DNA from: Petrolisthes cinctipes
Taxonomy: Eukaryota > Arthropoda > Malacostraca > Decapoda > Porcellanidae
Reading direction: 5' to 3'
NCBI GenBank assembly: GCA_033782935.1
Contig: JAWQEG010000286.1
Span: 2,431,501 to 2,495,500, forward strand
DNA: 64,000 nt
Numbering within the stretch: position 1 is the stretch's first letter; each line of letters opens with the position of its first letter. Positions 19,741 through 30,518 of this stretch are shown piece by piece. A model generated the notes under the pieces. That model did not search any database and was not told the origin of the DNA. It was given only the letters and a program-made list of their open reading frames with translations. The position numbers and the translations under genes were made by a program.

Positions 19741-20043
19741 TTTATATAGTATTTACAAACCAATCACAGGTCACGGATTATTTACCCAATCATCTGGCAG
19801 TATTTGAATATTTGAAGATACTCACCTAGCCAATCAAATGGTAGTATATGAAAATTTATATTTTTGAAATTATTCGCCTAGCCAATCAGGTGGCAGTATT
19901 TGAACATTTAAATATTTGAAGTCATTCGTCTAGCCAATCAGCTGTCAGTATTTGAAAATTTAAAGATTTGAAATCTTTCATTCAACCAATCAGGTCACAA
20001 TATTTGGAATTTGAATGTTCAAATTCGCTTGTTCAGCCAATCA
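19741..20043 (-). promoter_or_regulatory. TATA box and seven-fold phased CCAAT/Y-box array, copy A
   Basis: On the minus strand a TATATAAA box lies at 19748-19741. Upstream of it, plus-strand CCAATCA motifs (TGATTGG in gene orientation, the NF-Y/Y-box core) start at 19760, 19786, 19830, 19882, 19934, 19986 and 20037. Spacings are 26, 44, 52, 52, 52 and 51 bp. The array rides on a diverged 52-bp tandem repeat (AGCCAATCAGGTGGCAGTATT type), but the CCAATCA core is invariant. It points at the ORF starting at 19599. Confidence 0.7.
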
Positions 20044-20436
20044 GGAGACGGCATTAATTTGTATTTTTTTTTCTAGACTAACATGTTTATTCCTGTTTTA
20101 CCAAAGTATGGCTGCCATTAAAAGGTTAAAATAAACACTGTTATTTTGAATTAGGACTTATTATGACAATATTTTCATTATATAAACATTTACGAGTAAC
20201 TTAAATTTACATTAATTAATTTACGGATATAATTGACACTTGTAATTAATTAAAGTAAAAATTACGTTGTTTATTTGTTTACAATGTTTACAACGGGAAT
20301 GCGAATTGTTTGTTTGTTTATTTGTTGATGCGGCCACAAACAAAAGAGGGAATCTATCACCTCACTACACAAAGTTTATATCAAGTTATAAAACGTGTTA
20401 TCTGATACAACTTACCTTTACATCCCTCACTCACTG
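20044..20436. other. AT-rich spacer between promoter array and satellite
   Basis: There is no gene. The right part ends CCCTCACTCACTG and runs into the TG satellite that separates copies A and B. A small T-run precedes TCTAGACTAACATG near 20070. Confidence 0.5.
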
Positions 20437-20712
20437 TGTGTGTGTATGTGTGTGTAGGAGTTAACATGTGTGTATGTGTGTGTGTGTAGGAGTTAACGTG
20501 TGTGTATGTGTTTGTGTGTGTAGGAGTTAACGTGTGTGTGTGTATGTGTGTGTAGGAGTTGACGTTTGTGTGTATGTGTGTAGGAGTTAACGTGTATGTG
20601 TGTGTGTGTAGGAGTTAACGTGTGTGTGTGTGTGAAGGAGTTGACCTGTGTGTGTGTGTAGGATTTAACGTGTGTGTGTGTGTGTGTGTAGGAGTTAACG
20701 TGTGTGTGTGTA
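20437..20712 (+). repeat. TG satellite between copies A and B
   Basis: TG runs with GTAGGAGTTAACG spacers, much shorter than the 53375-54229 array. It ends at TTAACTTGTTCCC, the start of unit B. Confidence 0.9.
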
Positions 20713-20851
20713 TTAACTTGTTCCCTCGGTAATGGTTATAATGAAGCCAATGTTCAGTGTTGTGGTATATATAACAAAATGGGAGCTGAACTATCTTTCC
20801 TTATACCAATTTTATCAATAAAACATAATGGTTGTGTTTAACGTTAGTCCA

Positions 20852-21005
20852 TTAATACATTACGTTAATTATTAGTTATTCCATTAGAGTTCAATTAATA
20901 CATTACGTTAATTATTAGTTATTCCATTAGAGTTCAATTAATACATTACGTTAATTATTAGTTATTCCATTAGAGTTCAATTAATACATTACGTTAATTA
21001 TTAGT
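20852..21005 (+). repeat. 43-bp minisatellite, 4 units (copy B)
   Basis: The same unit as at 1550 (CATTACGTTAATTATTAG), one fewer than copy A. Confidence 0.9.
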
Positions 21006-21032
21006 TTATTTTATATCCACTAGAGTTCAACA

Positions 21033-21200
21033 GTGAGGTCATATAACGCCAGAGAAAGGTGATAGAGAAGTGTGACAGCAAGCAGGAAGGTAATAAAATG
21101 AAGAGGGATAGTTGAAGAACTGAAAGGGCGTGGCTGGGGCCGAAGGGGCGCCAAAACCCTTAAAGTATTGCCCACATTACTACAGGCAATATCCCCCTAA
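21033..21200 (+). mobile_element. Single fold-back arm (copy B)
   Basis: The copy B counterpart of 1775-1945, with GGCGCCAAAACCCTTAAAG and TATTGCCCACATTACTACAG. Confidence 0.55.
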
Positions 21201-21524
21201 AGGATATTCAATTTAAATATTTAACAATAACTTATTACATCATTATTTAACATTAGTACACACTATATATATTAAACAACAACCATTAATTTTGATATTT
21301 AATGTATTAGGAACAGAAAATATAATTAATTATTATGTAATACCGTATTTTTAAGTACTGCGAGGAACACACCCTTACTCAACACAGGTTATTGGTCAAC
21401 TGATTTATTTCATTTTATTTGGTACATTTTTCTTTCTTTATTCCAGTGTTGCCAGGTCTGCTTGAAAATGCGCGCCATTTTAACAGCGTTGCCAAGTCTG
21501 CTTGACGAAATTTCTCCAGTTTTA

Positions 21525-21930
21525 ACATCAGAATCTCCCTTTTTACTTCAACTTTAACACCAGAGATTCTCTTTTTGCCACAATTTCATTATCAGAGTTT
21601 CTTTTTTTCCCTCAACTTCAACATCAAGATTTCCCTTTTTACCTCAATTTCAACATCAGTTTCTTTTTTTCCCTCAACTTCAACATCAGAATTTCCCTTT
21701 TTGCCTCAATTTCAACATCAGTTTCTTTTTTTCCCTCAACTTCAACATCAGAATTTCCCTTTTTGCCTCAATTTCAACATCAGTTTCTTTTTTTCCCTCA
21801 ACTTCAACATCAGGATTTCCCTTTTTATCTCAACTTCAACATCAGTTTCTTTTTTTCCCTCAACTTCAACATCAGAATTTCCCTTTTTGCCTCAATTTCA
21901 ACATCAGAATTTCCCTATTTACCTAAATAA
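21525..21930 (+). repeat. T-rich 62-bp dimeric minisatellite (copy B)
   Basis: The same pyrimidine-rich CAACTTCAACATCAG repeat as at 2260. The plus-strand open frame is an artefact. Confidence 0.85.
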
Positions 21931-22114
21931 TTCCCCGTTTACTCTTGAACATTGACGGTCTTTCTTTTTTATATTATTTCTGGTAGAAATTTCCCTGTTT
22001 ACTCCTGAACAATCTTTATATAATTTCCCTGTGTAGACTTCAAAATTCCCTAAAACAGAAAAGTATCCCTGCACCTGGCAACACTGCTCTATTATCTGGT
22101 ATGACTGGTGACTC

Positions 22115-22400
22115 CCGCCAAATATCCAGGCAAAACTAGTCCCAATACTCACTTATTATAATAGCACACACTTATATCAATTAAACTGGTTTAATTATAT
22201 CCATATAATATCCAGGCAAAACTAGTCCCAATACTCACTTATTATAATAGTACACACTTATATCAATTAAACTGGTTTAATTATAACAATATAATATCCA
22301 GGCAAAACTAGTCCCAATACTCACTTATTAGTACAGGATTATATTAATTATACTGATGTTTAATTATATCAATATAATATCCAGGCAAAACTAGCCCCAA
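22115..22400 (+). repeat. TCCAGGCAAAACTAGTCCC array, 4 units (copy B)
   Basis: Four units of the roughly 83-bp repeat, one more than copy A. Confidence 0.8.
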
Positions 22401-23009
22401 TACTCATTCACTGGTTGCTGGTGTTGTATTATATCGATATAATACTTAATATTACTTATAAATAATGTCACATAATGCCGTCAAGTAGAGTACTATGATA
22501 TTATATAAATAATCCTGCATAATTATTTATTTTTCACTTGTATGTTGCCATATTGGAGGTGGAAATGTTTTAAAAGATAACATTGGTGGATGTAATGATG
22601 GGAACAAATGGTGGGCAAGACCACGGTATAATGGTGGACCAGGCAGGGTATTGCCTCTACACCTCCACCATCCAACTACCGCTGACAGATGGAGAAAAAA
22701 TTAGTTTGAAATGTTCAAATTAGTACGGTATAGCAAGGCTCTGAATATATGTTTGTCACTTACTTTTATTAACTTTTAGGGATATATGAGTATAATTATG
22801 GAGGGGGGAAGGGTACTCCAGTACCGTGCAGTATGTCTTGCTCCGCCCAATACTTTACTTAACACTCTACTGTAAATACAGTGGTTTTACATACTTTACC
22901 AAAGATATCTGTGGTTAAAACAAGACGACACTACTACGAACAAGGTTAATTGAAAAGCATTTTAACACGTTATGTCTACAGTTGTACTTAACTATATCTT
23001 ACACTAAAG

Positions 23010-23896
23010 CAGTGGTTCTCAACTCATTTCAGGCCATGGACCACCAACCCAATTAAAAGAATATCGTGGACCATTCCACTTGGCGGAAATACGCTCTCTC
23101 CGATATTTTCCAAAATCTGTACGGTTGGTCCTAGCTCTCTATGAGTCTATGTGACCCCTATAAATTTCATCAATATCGGCCCAGTTTCAACCTTTCCTAA
23201 AAGTTTCAAAAAAATCTGTCCTCTTGTTTTTGTGTTACCAAGTTAACAGACAGACAGCCAAACAAACAAACAGACAAAGAAACTAACAGCGATGAAAACA
23301 TACTGTCGTTAACAGACAGAACCAGCATAACACAGCACACAGCATAACAACTGACCAGAAATATTTCACTCCGTTCTACTCTTCCTCCCTGCTTAATTTT
23401 AGATTACTACAATTTACAGTTGAAAACAAAATCAAAGTACACAACACCTATAAAACAGCGCAGGACGAATAACACAACTAATCAACTGATCAGTTCGGTG
23501 GCTACTGCACTACAACAGTGTTACATATAGCCGCACGGCAGCTGACAGGAATCGAACAGGAAGGCTCGTCACATCGACTGGTAAAGTATGTATTAGGCTA
23601 AGGCCAGGAATAGCTGCGTGAATCTTGGACATTCCTTTTAAAATTTTGAATACATTTAGAAACTTAGTGACTCGAAATGCTACTTAGCAGCTTCAACCTG
23701 AAGATTGCCAATATATTTCTTAAATAGGAATAATATATGAAAATGAATGGCCAGTTACCGTAATTATCATGATAAAACTTTTCGTACTGAATATTCAATA
23801 AATTTTATGGACTTATTTCCAGTTTATTACCAAATATAGTGGACGTCCTGTGGACCACCCAAAAAGTCACCATGGACCACCAGTTGAGAACCACTG
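23010..23896. mobile_element. Nonautonomous hAT element, 887 bp (copy B)
   Basis: The ends are CAGTGGTTCTCAACT and AGTTGAGAACCACTG, exact inverted repeats, and the 8-bp direct repeats CACTAAAG lie at 23002-23009 and 23897-23904. The subterminal GGCCATGGACCACC is mirrored by CACCATGGACCACC. No transposase frame is present. An almost identical element is at 57182-58068 in copy C. Confidence 0.9.
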
Positions 23897-23981
23897 CACT
23901 AAAGTACATAAACTTACGATACCTTCTATATTACAATGTACACTACAGTATTATACTAGAAGTTAAACCTAATTAATACCA

Positions 23982-24437
23982 TAAGGGGGACATTTGATCT
24001 GGGCCAATTGAAGGCCGTTGATTCCTCCAAACTATCCCAGCATGAAGACTAGTACCTAGTGCCTTATTAGTATACAATAAGGAGGTGTGTTGTGTAGCAT
24101 AGTTTAGAGGAATTAGTAGCCCTCCATGTTGATCCCTTTAATTAAGGATGTATTACAGAGTTGATATATCAGGAGTAACTGATTCATCCAAACTATTCGA
24201 AGCAACAGGCCAACACTATTTTTCTTAATCTGGTCCTGTTCCTGACTTACTTTGGAGGAATCAAGTTAGTCCAGTATATCAAAAGTGTACTGTCCCCTTA
24301 AGGATGTATTAGAGAGTTGGAATATCTGGAGCAACTGATTCCTTCCAAATAGTGTTAATCTGGTCCTGTTTCCTGGCAGACCTTGCAGGAATATGGACAG
24401 GGAACTCAAATGTACCACAAGTGTATTAACCCTTAAG
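23982..24437. repeat. Palindromic TTAA elements H0-H2 (copy B)
   Basis: H0 is complete here (AAGGGGGACATTTGATC to GTTGATCCCTTTAA at 24141) and H1 and H2 follow as at 6060-6357. GATTCCTCCAAACTATCCC and GTTTAGAGGAATTAG form the H0 arms. Confidence 0.7.
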
Positions 24438-24550
24438 TCTACAATCTACATTAATAAACACAGTGTCTTGATGAGCGCCTTACTGTACAACAGCTGACTG
24501 TCTCTTAGAATTAAATTGAAGGAAAGTAACATATGCAGTGCACCCGACGG

Positions 24551-24947
24551 TATAGTAAGTAACTTGGCAACTGTGTGTGTGTATGGTATGGTAACTGTGT
24601 ATACGGTATAGTAAGTAACTTGGCAACTGTGTGTGTGTATGGTATGGTAACTGTGTATACGGTATAGTAAGTAACTTGGCAACTGTGTGTGTGTATGGTA
24701 TGGTAACTGTGTATACAGTATAGTAAGTAACTTGGCAACTGTGTGTGTGTATGGTATGGTAACTGTGTATACGGTATAGTAAGTAACTTGGCAACTGTGT
24801 GTGTGTATGGTATGGTAACTGTGTATACGGTATAGTAAGTAACTTGGCAACTGTGTGTGTGTATGGTATGGTAACTGTGTATACGGTATAGTAAGTAACT
24901 TGGCAACTGTGTGTGTGTATGGTATGGTAACTGTGTATACGGTGTAG
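24551..24947 (+). repeat. 56-bp minisatellite, 7 units (copy B)
   Basis: An exact 56-bp period of the unit described at 6471; the longest allele of the three copies. Confidence 0.9.
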
Positions 24948-25054
24948 TACAGTAACTTGGTAAATATGTGTACATTGTGTAAACAGTTGGTATGCCTAAA
25001 ATACAACCTTGTCCAGTAATAATTAATTAACAGACAATATTATTTTTATTCATC

Positions 25055-25323
25055 TTAAGGGGGTGTGGGAATAGGGGGACAGGCTTGGGGGGGTGCGGAA
25101 ATAGGGGAACAGGCTTAGGGGGGTGCGGGAATAGAAGGACAGGCTTGGGGGGGTGCGGGTGTAGGGGGACAGGCTTGGGGGGGTGCGGGAGTAGGGAGAC
25201 AGGCTTGGGGGGGTGCGGGAGTAGGGGGACAGGCTTTCTACCCACCCAAAGCCTGTCCCCCTACTCCTGCACCCCCCCAGTCCCCCCCCCCCAAGCCTGT
25301 CCCCTATTCCCGCACCCCCTTAA
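25055..25323 (+). repeat. TTAA-bounded G-rich fold-back H3 (copy B)
   Basis: Six 30-bp units (GTGCGGGAGTAGGGGGACAG type), then inverted C-rich units and a terminal TTAA, as at 6863. Confidence 0.85.
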
Positions 25324-25497
25324 TCAATAGACATTAATATTTTTTTTCATCTTTGTGACCAGAATTATTACTCCTCTAGTAATTAGCCCAACTAAATTAC
25401 AACACAAACAATAGGCTTAATTAATCACTACTCATTCCTACACATATTACTCTCAATAGTACAGGTTTAATCTCGGTCAATAGGTTGTATCCACCAT

Positions 25498-25813
25498 TTA
25501 AGTAGCCTGTGATCGTGTATGAGGCCTGGTGGCTTCTGATTCCTCCCGACTATGCCACGAAACAAGCCCTTTTAATGTAGGTGGTGTTTCGTGGCAATAT
25601 TTCAAGGAATCTCTCACCTCCAATTTTTTTACTACATCACTGATGTTCTTAATTAATGGGAGATTCTTTTGTTAGTGAATTGGAAGGCTACTACTTAATC
25701 CTAACAATATGCCAGACAACAGAAGCCCTCAATGGTACTAATAGGGGATCTATTTCGCGGCACAGTTTGGAGGAATCAAAGACCTTCCAGTACACCAACA
25801 AAAGAATCTCCCC
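25498..25813. repeat. Palindromic elements H4 and H5 (copy B)
   Basis: The counterparts of 7306-7621, with the same CACGAAAC/GTTTCGTG core in H4 and the GGGAGATTCTTTTGTTAGTG arm in H5. Confidence 0.7.
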
Positions 25814-26158
25814 TCGAGCCTCAATCAGAAAACCCAAGATGACAGAATGGTTCAACTATATTCATTCCATCCGTTCGAAATCTATGAAGTGGGAGAGAAC
25901 TGCTGAAGTCAACTCAATAGAAATATGATTAAATACAAGAAATTTAATGTTAAAAGAGATTAAACCCAATTACTGTGCAAGTTAAATATACTTTTATGAG
26001 ATATTTTAAGCAAAACTAATCTACTCTTGAAACAGATTAAGAAAGAAACTACTTTTACACAGTATTAAACATAATTAACCTACATTTTAAATAGATCAAG
26101 TAAACAATAATAGTGCATTTGTCGCGGCTTTTAGCCGCTTAAATTGTATTTATTGGTT

Positions 26159-26370
26159 GTGAAACCAGCACAGCTGGATTGCTATAGAATACGCCCCTTC
26201 TCAAGCCCAGGCCCCGTATAGGCATAATCTGGGTTGGAAGGGTCTATTCCGTGACGATCATCAGAAGTAAATAAAAATTCAAATCTGGCGCTGTACTGAT
26301 AGTGGAGCCACCTGGTGGTGGCGTGGTGAGGTATTAAGCCCCTCCTCCGCTGAATACCGCTCGGTCACTC
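26159..26370. repeat. Terminal inverted repeat, 3' side of DIRS 1
   Basis: About 212 bp from GTGAAACCAGCACAGCTGG to GCTCGGTCACTC, matched in inverted orientation by 32988-33199. Between it and the 3' tip lies a short extension (TAGTGCATTTGTCGCGG onward) that is not part of the 5' end. Confidence 0.85.
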
Positions 26371-26424
26371 CAATGAGAAAGAAAGTGAATGCCTGCCGCA
26401 TCGGGAGGTGGGTGGGACAGTCAA

Positions 26425-26527
26425 AGCTGTGCTGGTTTCACAACCAATAAATACAATTTAAGCGGCTAGAAGCCGCGACAAATGCACTATTATTGGTATA
26501 GTGAAACCAGCACAGCTGGATTGCTAT
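26425..26527. other. Internal complementary region of DIRS 1
   Basis: An inverted copy of both element tips joined end to end. AAATGCACTA, the 3' tip, is directly followed by TTATTGGTATAGTGAAACC, the 5' tip, at 26489/26490, on the strand opposite to the element. In the DIRS model this region templates circle closure. Confidence 0.85.
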
Positions 26528-27088
26528 GCATGCGATGCGGTAGGTGGGAGGTGAGGTGGAGGCAATCACGTGCTAGTTAAGAGTGGTTGAGAGCGGAGAG
26601 CAGGAAAGGTAACCGAGCCCGGTGAGGTAGAAGCTAAAGCACCTCCCAACACTGGCTAGGTGAGTAGCCGTGGTGGGAGTGTAGTAGCTTATCCCATATA
26701 CCCGTAGACCATTCTGTTATAGACCAGAATTGTTACACATAAAGTCTTTATAGGCAGACTCGAGGGTTCGGGTCTAGGAGAGGAAGGGGGAGGTGACCAT
26801 GGCAACCCCCCCCCCCCTTATTCAAGTCCTCTGAGCTAGGGCTATGGCCCTCGCTCAGGTAATGTGATCCCGAGGGGATGAAGGAGGACACTAGGATGCA
26901 GACATCCTGTGTAATAACATATCCTGTCACTCATCATAGTAAGGTAATTGTTTGGAAAAATGAATACACAAGAATTCCGTAACAATGTAATTTATTTTTC
27001 CCGCACCATATGTACACGTATGATAGAATGGGGATGAGCATGAAGCTGTACAAGATGTGGATGAGGTATGGGATGATAGTGACGGGAC

Positions 27089-29028
27089 TTAAGTCGCCCG
27101 ACCTTTTCTCTTCGGGCGGCCCCTCCCCCCCATGTGTCTCCCGCGGGGACCCTGGGGAATGGAGGGTGGAGTACCCATAGCCACACAGGGGGTAGGGGAG
27201 AGCGAGTGGAACAGATACCTCGTCCTGAAGGAGGAAGTGGAAGTCCAACCCCCCAAATCCCTGACCCTCTCCACCGAGTGAGTCCTGAGGAAGGCGAGGG
27301 AGGCGGCCATGCCCCTAACGCTGTGAGCCCTCGGGGCGTGTCCGGGATCCCCGTTCTCTATCACTCGGCAGAGAAGGCGAGCGATTGACCTAGGGAAGAG
27401 AGGGTTACCGGACCTAGAGTTGTAGAAGAGGTGGTCCGGAGAAGCCCCTCTCGTCGCCTCCACGTATGCTGAAAAAGCGTGGACTGGGCAGAGGGGGTGG
27501 AAACTTCCATCCTTCAGGAACGAGGGTACTGCGAGAGGGCCAATTCTGTCGTCAGCCTGCTCGTTCTTAGCTAGAAAAGCAGGAGAGGGGGAGATAGTTA
27601 AGGAAGTAAGGTTAGGGCTTACGGAAGAAAAGGCTGTGTGACCTGTCAGGGCTGCCAACTGAGATGCCCTGTACCCTGTAGCTAAGGCGAGCAGGAAGAG
27701 AGCTTTCTGGAGGAGGTGATAAACCTCCAGAGGGACCCCCTCGAAGGTCAGGTAGGAAAGGACGCGGTGAAGGGACCAGGAGGGCGTCTGGGCCCGGTGA
27801 GGTGCGGTCCCCGCCCGAATCCCCATCCTCAGGAGAGAGAGAGAGGCCTCTCCGAAACCTTAATGTTAAAACCCAGGAGGAGGGGATCAGACAGGGCTGC
27901 GTGATGCGCAAGCACCGTCGCCGGGGCCCTGTTGGTGGAATCGGCGAGCCACGTGAGGAATTCCAGGACTGTGCCCTCCGAGATGACCATGGAGGGGTGT
28001 CTTCGCAAGAAGTCCTGGAATCTTTTCCAGCACGATTCGTACTGTCGCACCGACGACTGACGATGAGCCCTCAACATCTTGTCCACTGTCTCCTTAGTGA
28101 ACCTTTTGCTGAGGACTCCCCGTAGAAACTCCAAGCGTGTAGTTTCAGTGACGCTTGGAGTGGTGCAGACAGGGTGCTGGAGAGGCACGCCGATCCCAAC
28201 TGAAGGGGATGAGGGCACCACCGGGACAACTCTCCGAACCACGGCTGTGCTGGCCAGAGGGGGGCTATGAGGAGAACCCTCCCCCTGAACGTGCGCAGCT
28301 TGAGGATCGCCTTCAGGAGGACTGACGTAGCTGGGGGTGGGAAGAGGTAGAGATGCCCCCACCTGTTCCAGTCCTCTGTGAAGGCGTCCGGGCCTCCCGC
28401 CTCTGTTCTGGATGAGAATGTCAGGAACAGAGGAAGTAGGGCCGTGGATGGGGAGGCGAATAGGTCCACCTCCGGTGTCCCGTAGCGAAGGCAGAGAGAC
28501 TCGAACACAAGGGGACGCAGTTGCCACTTGACTGACGTCCCCCTGAACCTGGATAGGGCGTCCGCCCAATCGTTCTCCCGCCCTGGCACGTAGCGGGCCG
28601 AGAGGTGAATGCACCTCTTGGCCGCTATCGCAAAAATCTGTTCTGACAGGGACAGGAGAATTTCCGACCGTGCGGTGCCCTGTTTCTGTAGGCACTGCAC
28701 AGCCGCAACGTTGTCCATATCGAAGCGGACGCCTATCCTGGCAAACTGAGGGTGTCTGTTGAGCCATTCCTTCGCTACCATCAACTCCCGGGCGTTGATG
28801 TGCAGTAGCCTTTCCCCTTCCTTCCATCCCCCGCAACAGGCGTTGTCTGGAGCGAGAGAGAGGGTGGCCGAAAGAGAGTCCCACTCTATTCCTAGCCAAC
28901 ACAGTTTGCGAGTGGGAGTGAGAGAGGACTTGGGGATGTTCAAAAGGAACCCCATTTCCTCTAGCACTCTCCTCGCTACCCGGACGTTGTTTGCTACCTG
29001 CTCCTTGGAAGGGGCGTGAAGCAACCAA
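27089..29028 (-). pseudogene. DIRS 1 tyrosine recombinase, frameshifted
   Basis: The reading frame for the recombinase runs from the region overlapping RT-RNase H to 27829, then shifts into a second frame at 27826-27089. Relative to DIRS 2, an extra CT in a short CT run (near 27845) causes the shift and an early stop after SERPLSLS. The catalytic residues remain: Arg in GYRASQLAAL, HSVRG (H-x-x-R) and the Tyr in FRTRYL. As written it cannot yield a full-length protein. Confidence 0.8.
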
Positions 29029-29501
29029 TCGTCCAGGTACATGAGGGTGGGAACACCCGCCTCTGCCAGACGGGATGCCACCACCCTCACGAGCTTTGTG
29101 AAGACTCGCGGAGCTAGAGAAAGACCGAAAGGGAGCCTGGTAAACTGGAACGTCTCGGTCCCCACCTGGAAGGCCAGAAAACGGCGAAACCTGGGGTGGA
29201 TCGGGACGTGCCAGTAAGCATCCTTGAGATCCAGGGATGCTAACCAGTCTCCCTTCCTCAGAACTGTGCGGACCTGAGCAACCGAAACCATCCTGAAACG
29301 TAATGTTTTCACAAATTTGTTTAGCTTGCTCAGGTCCATCACCAATCTCGTTTTTCCCTGGTCCTTTTTGGGGACCGTGAATGAACGAGAAAGAAAGACC
29401 CTTCCCGTCGCCCGCTCCACTACCCCTTTTTCCCGCATTTCTAACACATGCGGGACGACCGAAAGTGACACTTTGGTTGAGGCAGGAGGTAGACGTAGTG
29501 G
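28071..29501 (-). pseudogene. DIRS 1 RT-RNase H, internally deleted
   Basis: The RT part is intact (FTVPKKDQGKTRLVMDLSKL, SLDLKDAYWHVPIHP and the YLDDW active-site box). After TLSLAPDNA the frame jumps directly to CGGWKEGERLLHINARELMV. Against DIRS 2, 114 residues (342 bp) are lost in frame, including the first RNase H Asp (TDASDVGWG). The rest of RNase H (FDMDNVAAV, ENDWADALSRF) is present. The exon starts after the acceptor GTTACAG at 29502-29504; its leader exon ends at 29708. Confidence 0.85.
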
Positions 29502-29707
29502 CTGTAACGGGAAGAGACAGGTGTCAGTGAGAGTACAGTTAATCCTAATCCCCGGGGCCCGAGGGACCCGGGGTGGTTGGAGGGTAAATGACAGGAGAGG
29601 CAGAGATTTTGACCGCAAGGGAAACTCTGATTTTGACCTAACGGTAACCCAAGGACGGGATTAGGCATAAGTCATATGTCAGAACAGGAGAGATAACAGT
29701 TACTCAC
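29502..29707 (-). other. Intron before RT exon, DIRS 1
   Basis: 206 bp with donor CCG then GTGAGTAAC and acceptor TCCCGTTACAG. It has the same length and sites in DIRS 2 (40208-40413), and joining the flanks keeps the RT frame. Confidence 0.7.
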
Positions 29708-29816
29708 CGGAACAGTAATCCAGGGCCATGACAGGCCCTGGCGAATTATCCTTGCTGCCCAGCCGTGGGCGGGCCAGGCTGCTGACCACCCTGTGAGGCA
29801 GCCCAGAGTGGGACCC

Positions 29817-30036
29817 TCAAGTGGAGCGGTCCTTCTGGGAGGGGTGGTTGAAGGAGGACTTTGGCTTGGAGTAGGGCTTGGAGCCCTGTCCCCTTCCTCG
29901 AAAAGGCTGCTGGCCCCTCTGGGAGGGCCTGTTGTGTGCCTTCGGGGGAGTGGGATAGGAGGGCCTCGGTAGTCTGGAGGGCTGGGAGGGCCTTCGGGGC
30001 TGGTAGGCTGGTCTGGATGGCTGTGGGGCACGTGGC
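29817..30036 (-). CDS. DIRS 1 gag exon 3
   Basis: Follows the acceptor GTCCGTAG. It encodes an Arg/Pro/Ser-rich C-terminus (PRAPQPSRPAYQPRRPSQ, RGQQPFRGRGQGSKP), likely nucleic-acid binding, and stops at 29817. Length and phase are as in DIRS 2. Confidence 0.7.
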
Positions 30037-30139
30037 CTACGGACAAACAGAACGATTAGGAACCAAAGGAGAACCGAAAAATCCTTCCATTTCACCTCCC
30101 GTGAAAACTCAGGTAAGAAGAACAACGAGAGGTACTTAC

Positions 30140-30400
30140 TTGGAGGTAGAGGGTTTTGGTAAATTGATTACCGCTGGGAGGGAGGCGAAGATTGTATCTG
30201 TCGCCGGTTGATCAAAGAGGGCAGGGGACAGGGGGGCAGCTCGCACCACTCCCCTCTGTGCCATCTCCGGCGCAGATTTAGCCGCCGCCTGGCGGGCTGC
30301 CAGTCTCGCCTCGGCGAAAGCCTTCGCCTCCTCCCGCATATTATGGGTAGCCATCGCCGCCACGCCCTCCATCACGGTGGCCATGGAAGAGAGGGTGTCA
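30140..30400 (-). CDS. DIRS 1 gag exon 2
   Basis: 261 bp between the acceptor CCCTTACAG and the donor GTAAGT. It encodes DTLSSMATVMEGVAAMATH and an Ala/Glu-rich helix (REEAKAFAEARLAARQ). It starts and ends in phase 2. Confidence 0.7.
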
Positions 30401-30518
30401 CTGTAAGGGGTAAACAAGGAAAAAACCGAGCGAACCCGGGGATAAGTACCCGGGAGTAACAGAGAGACCCTCTACCCCGTATCCCTTAAGTAACATGACA
30501 CATGAGTAAGGTACTCAC

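Noticed and set aside
28071..29618. Endogenous retrovirus or LTR retrotransposon
   Set aside because: There are no LTRs, protease or DDE integrase. The inverted repeats, internal complementary region and tyrosine recombinase define a DIRS-type element.
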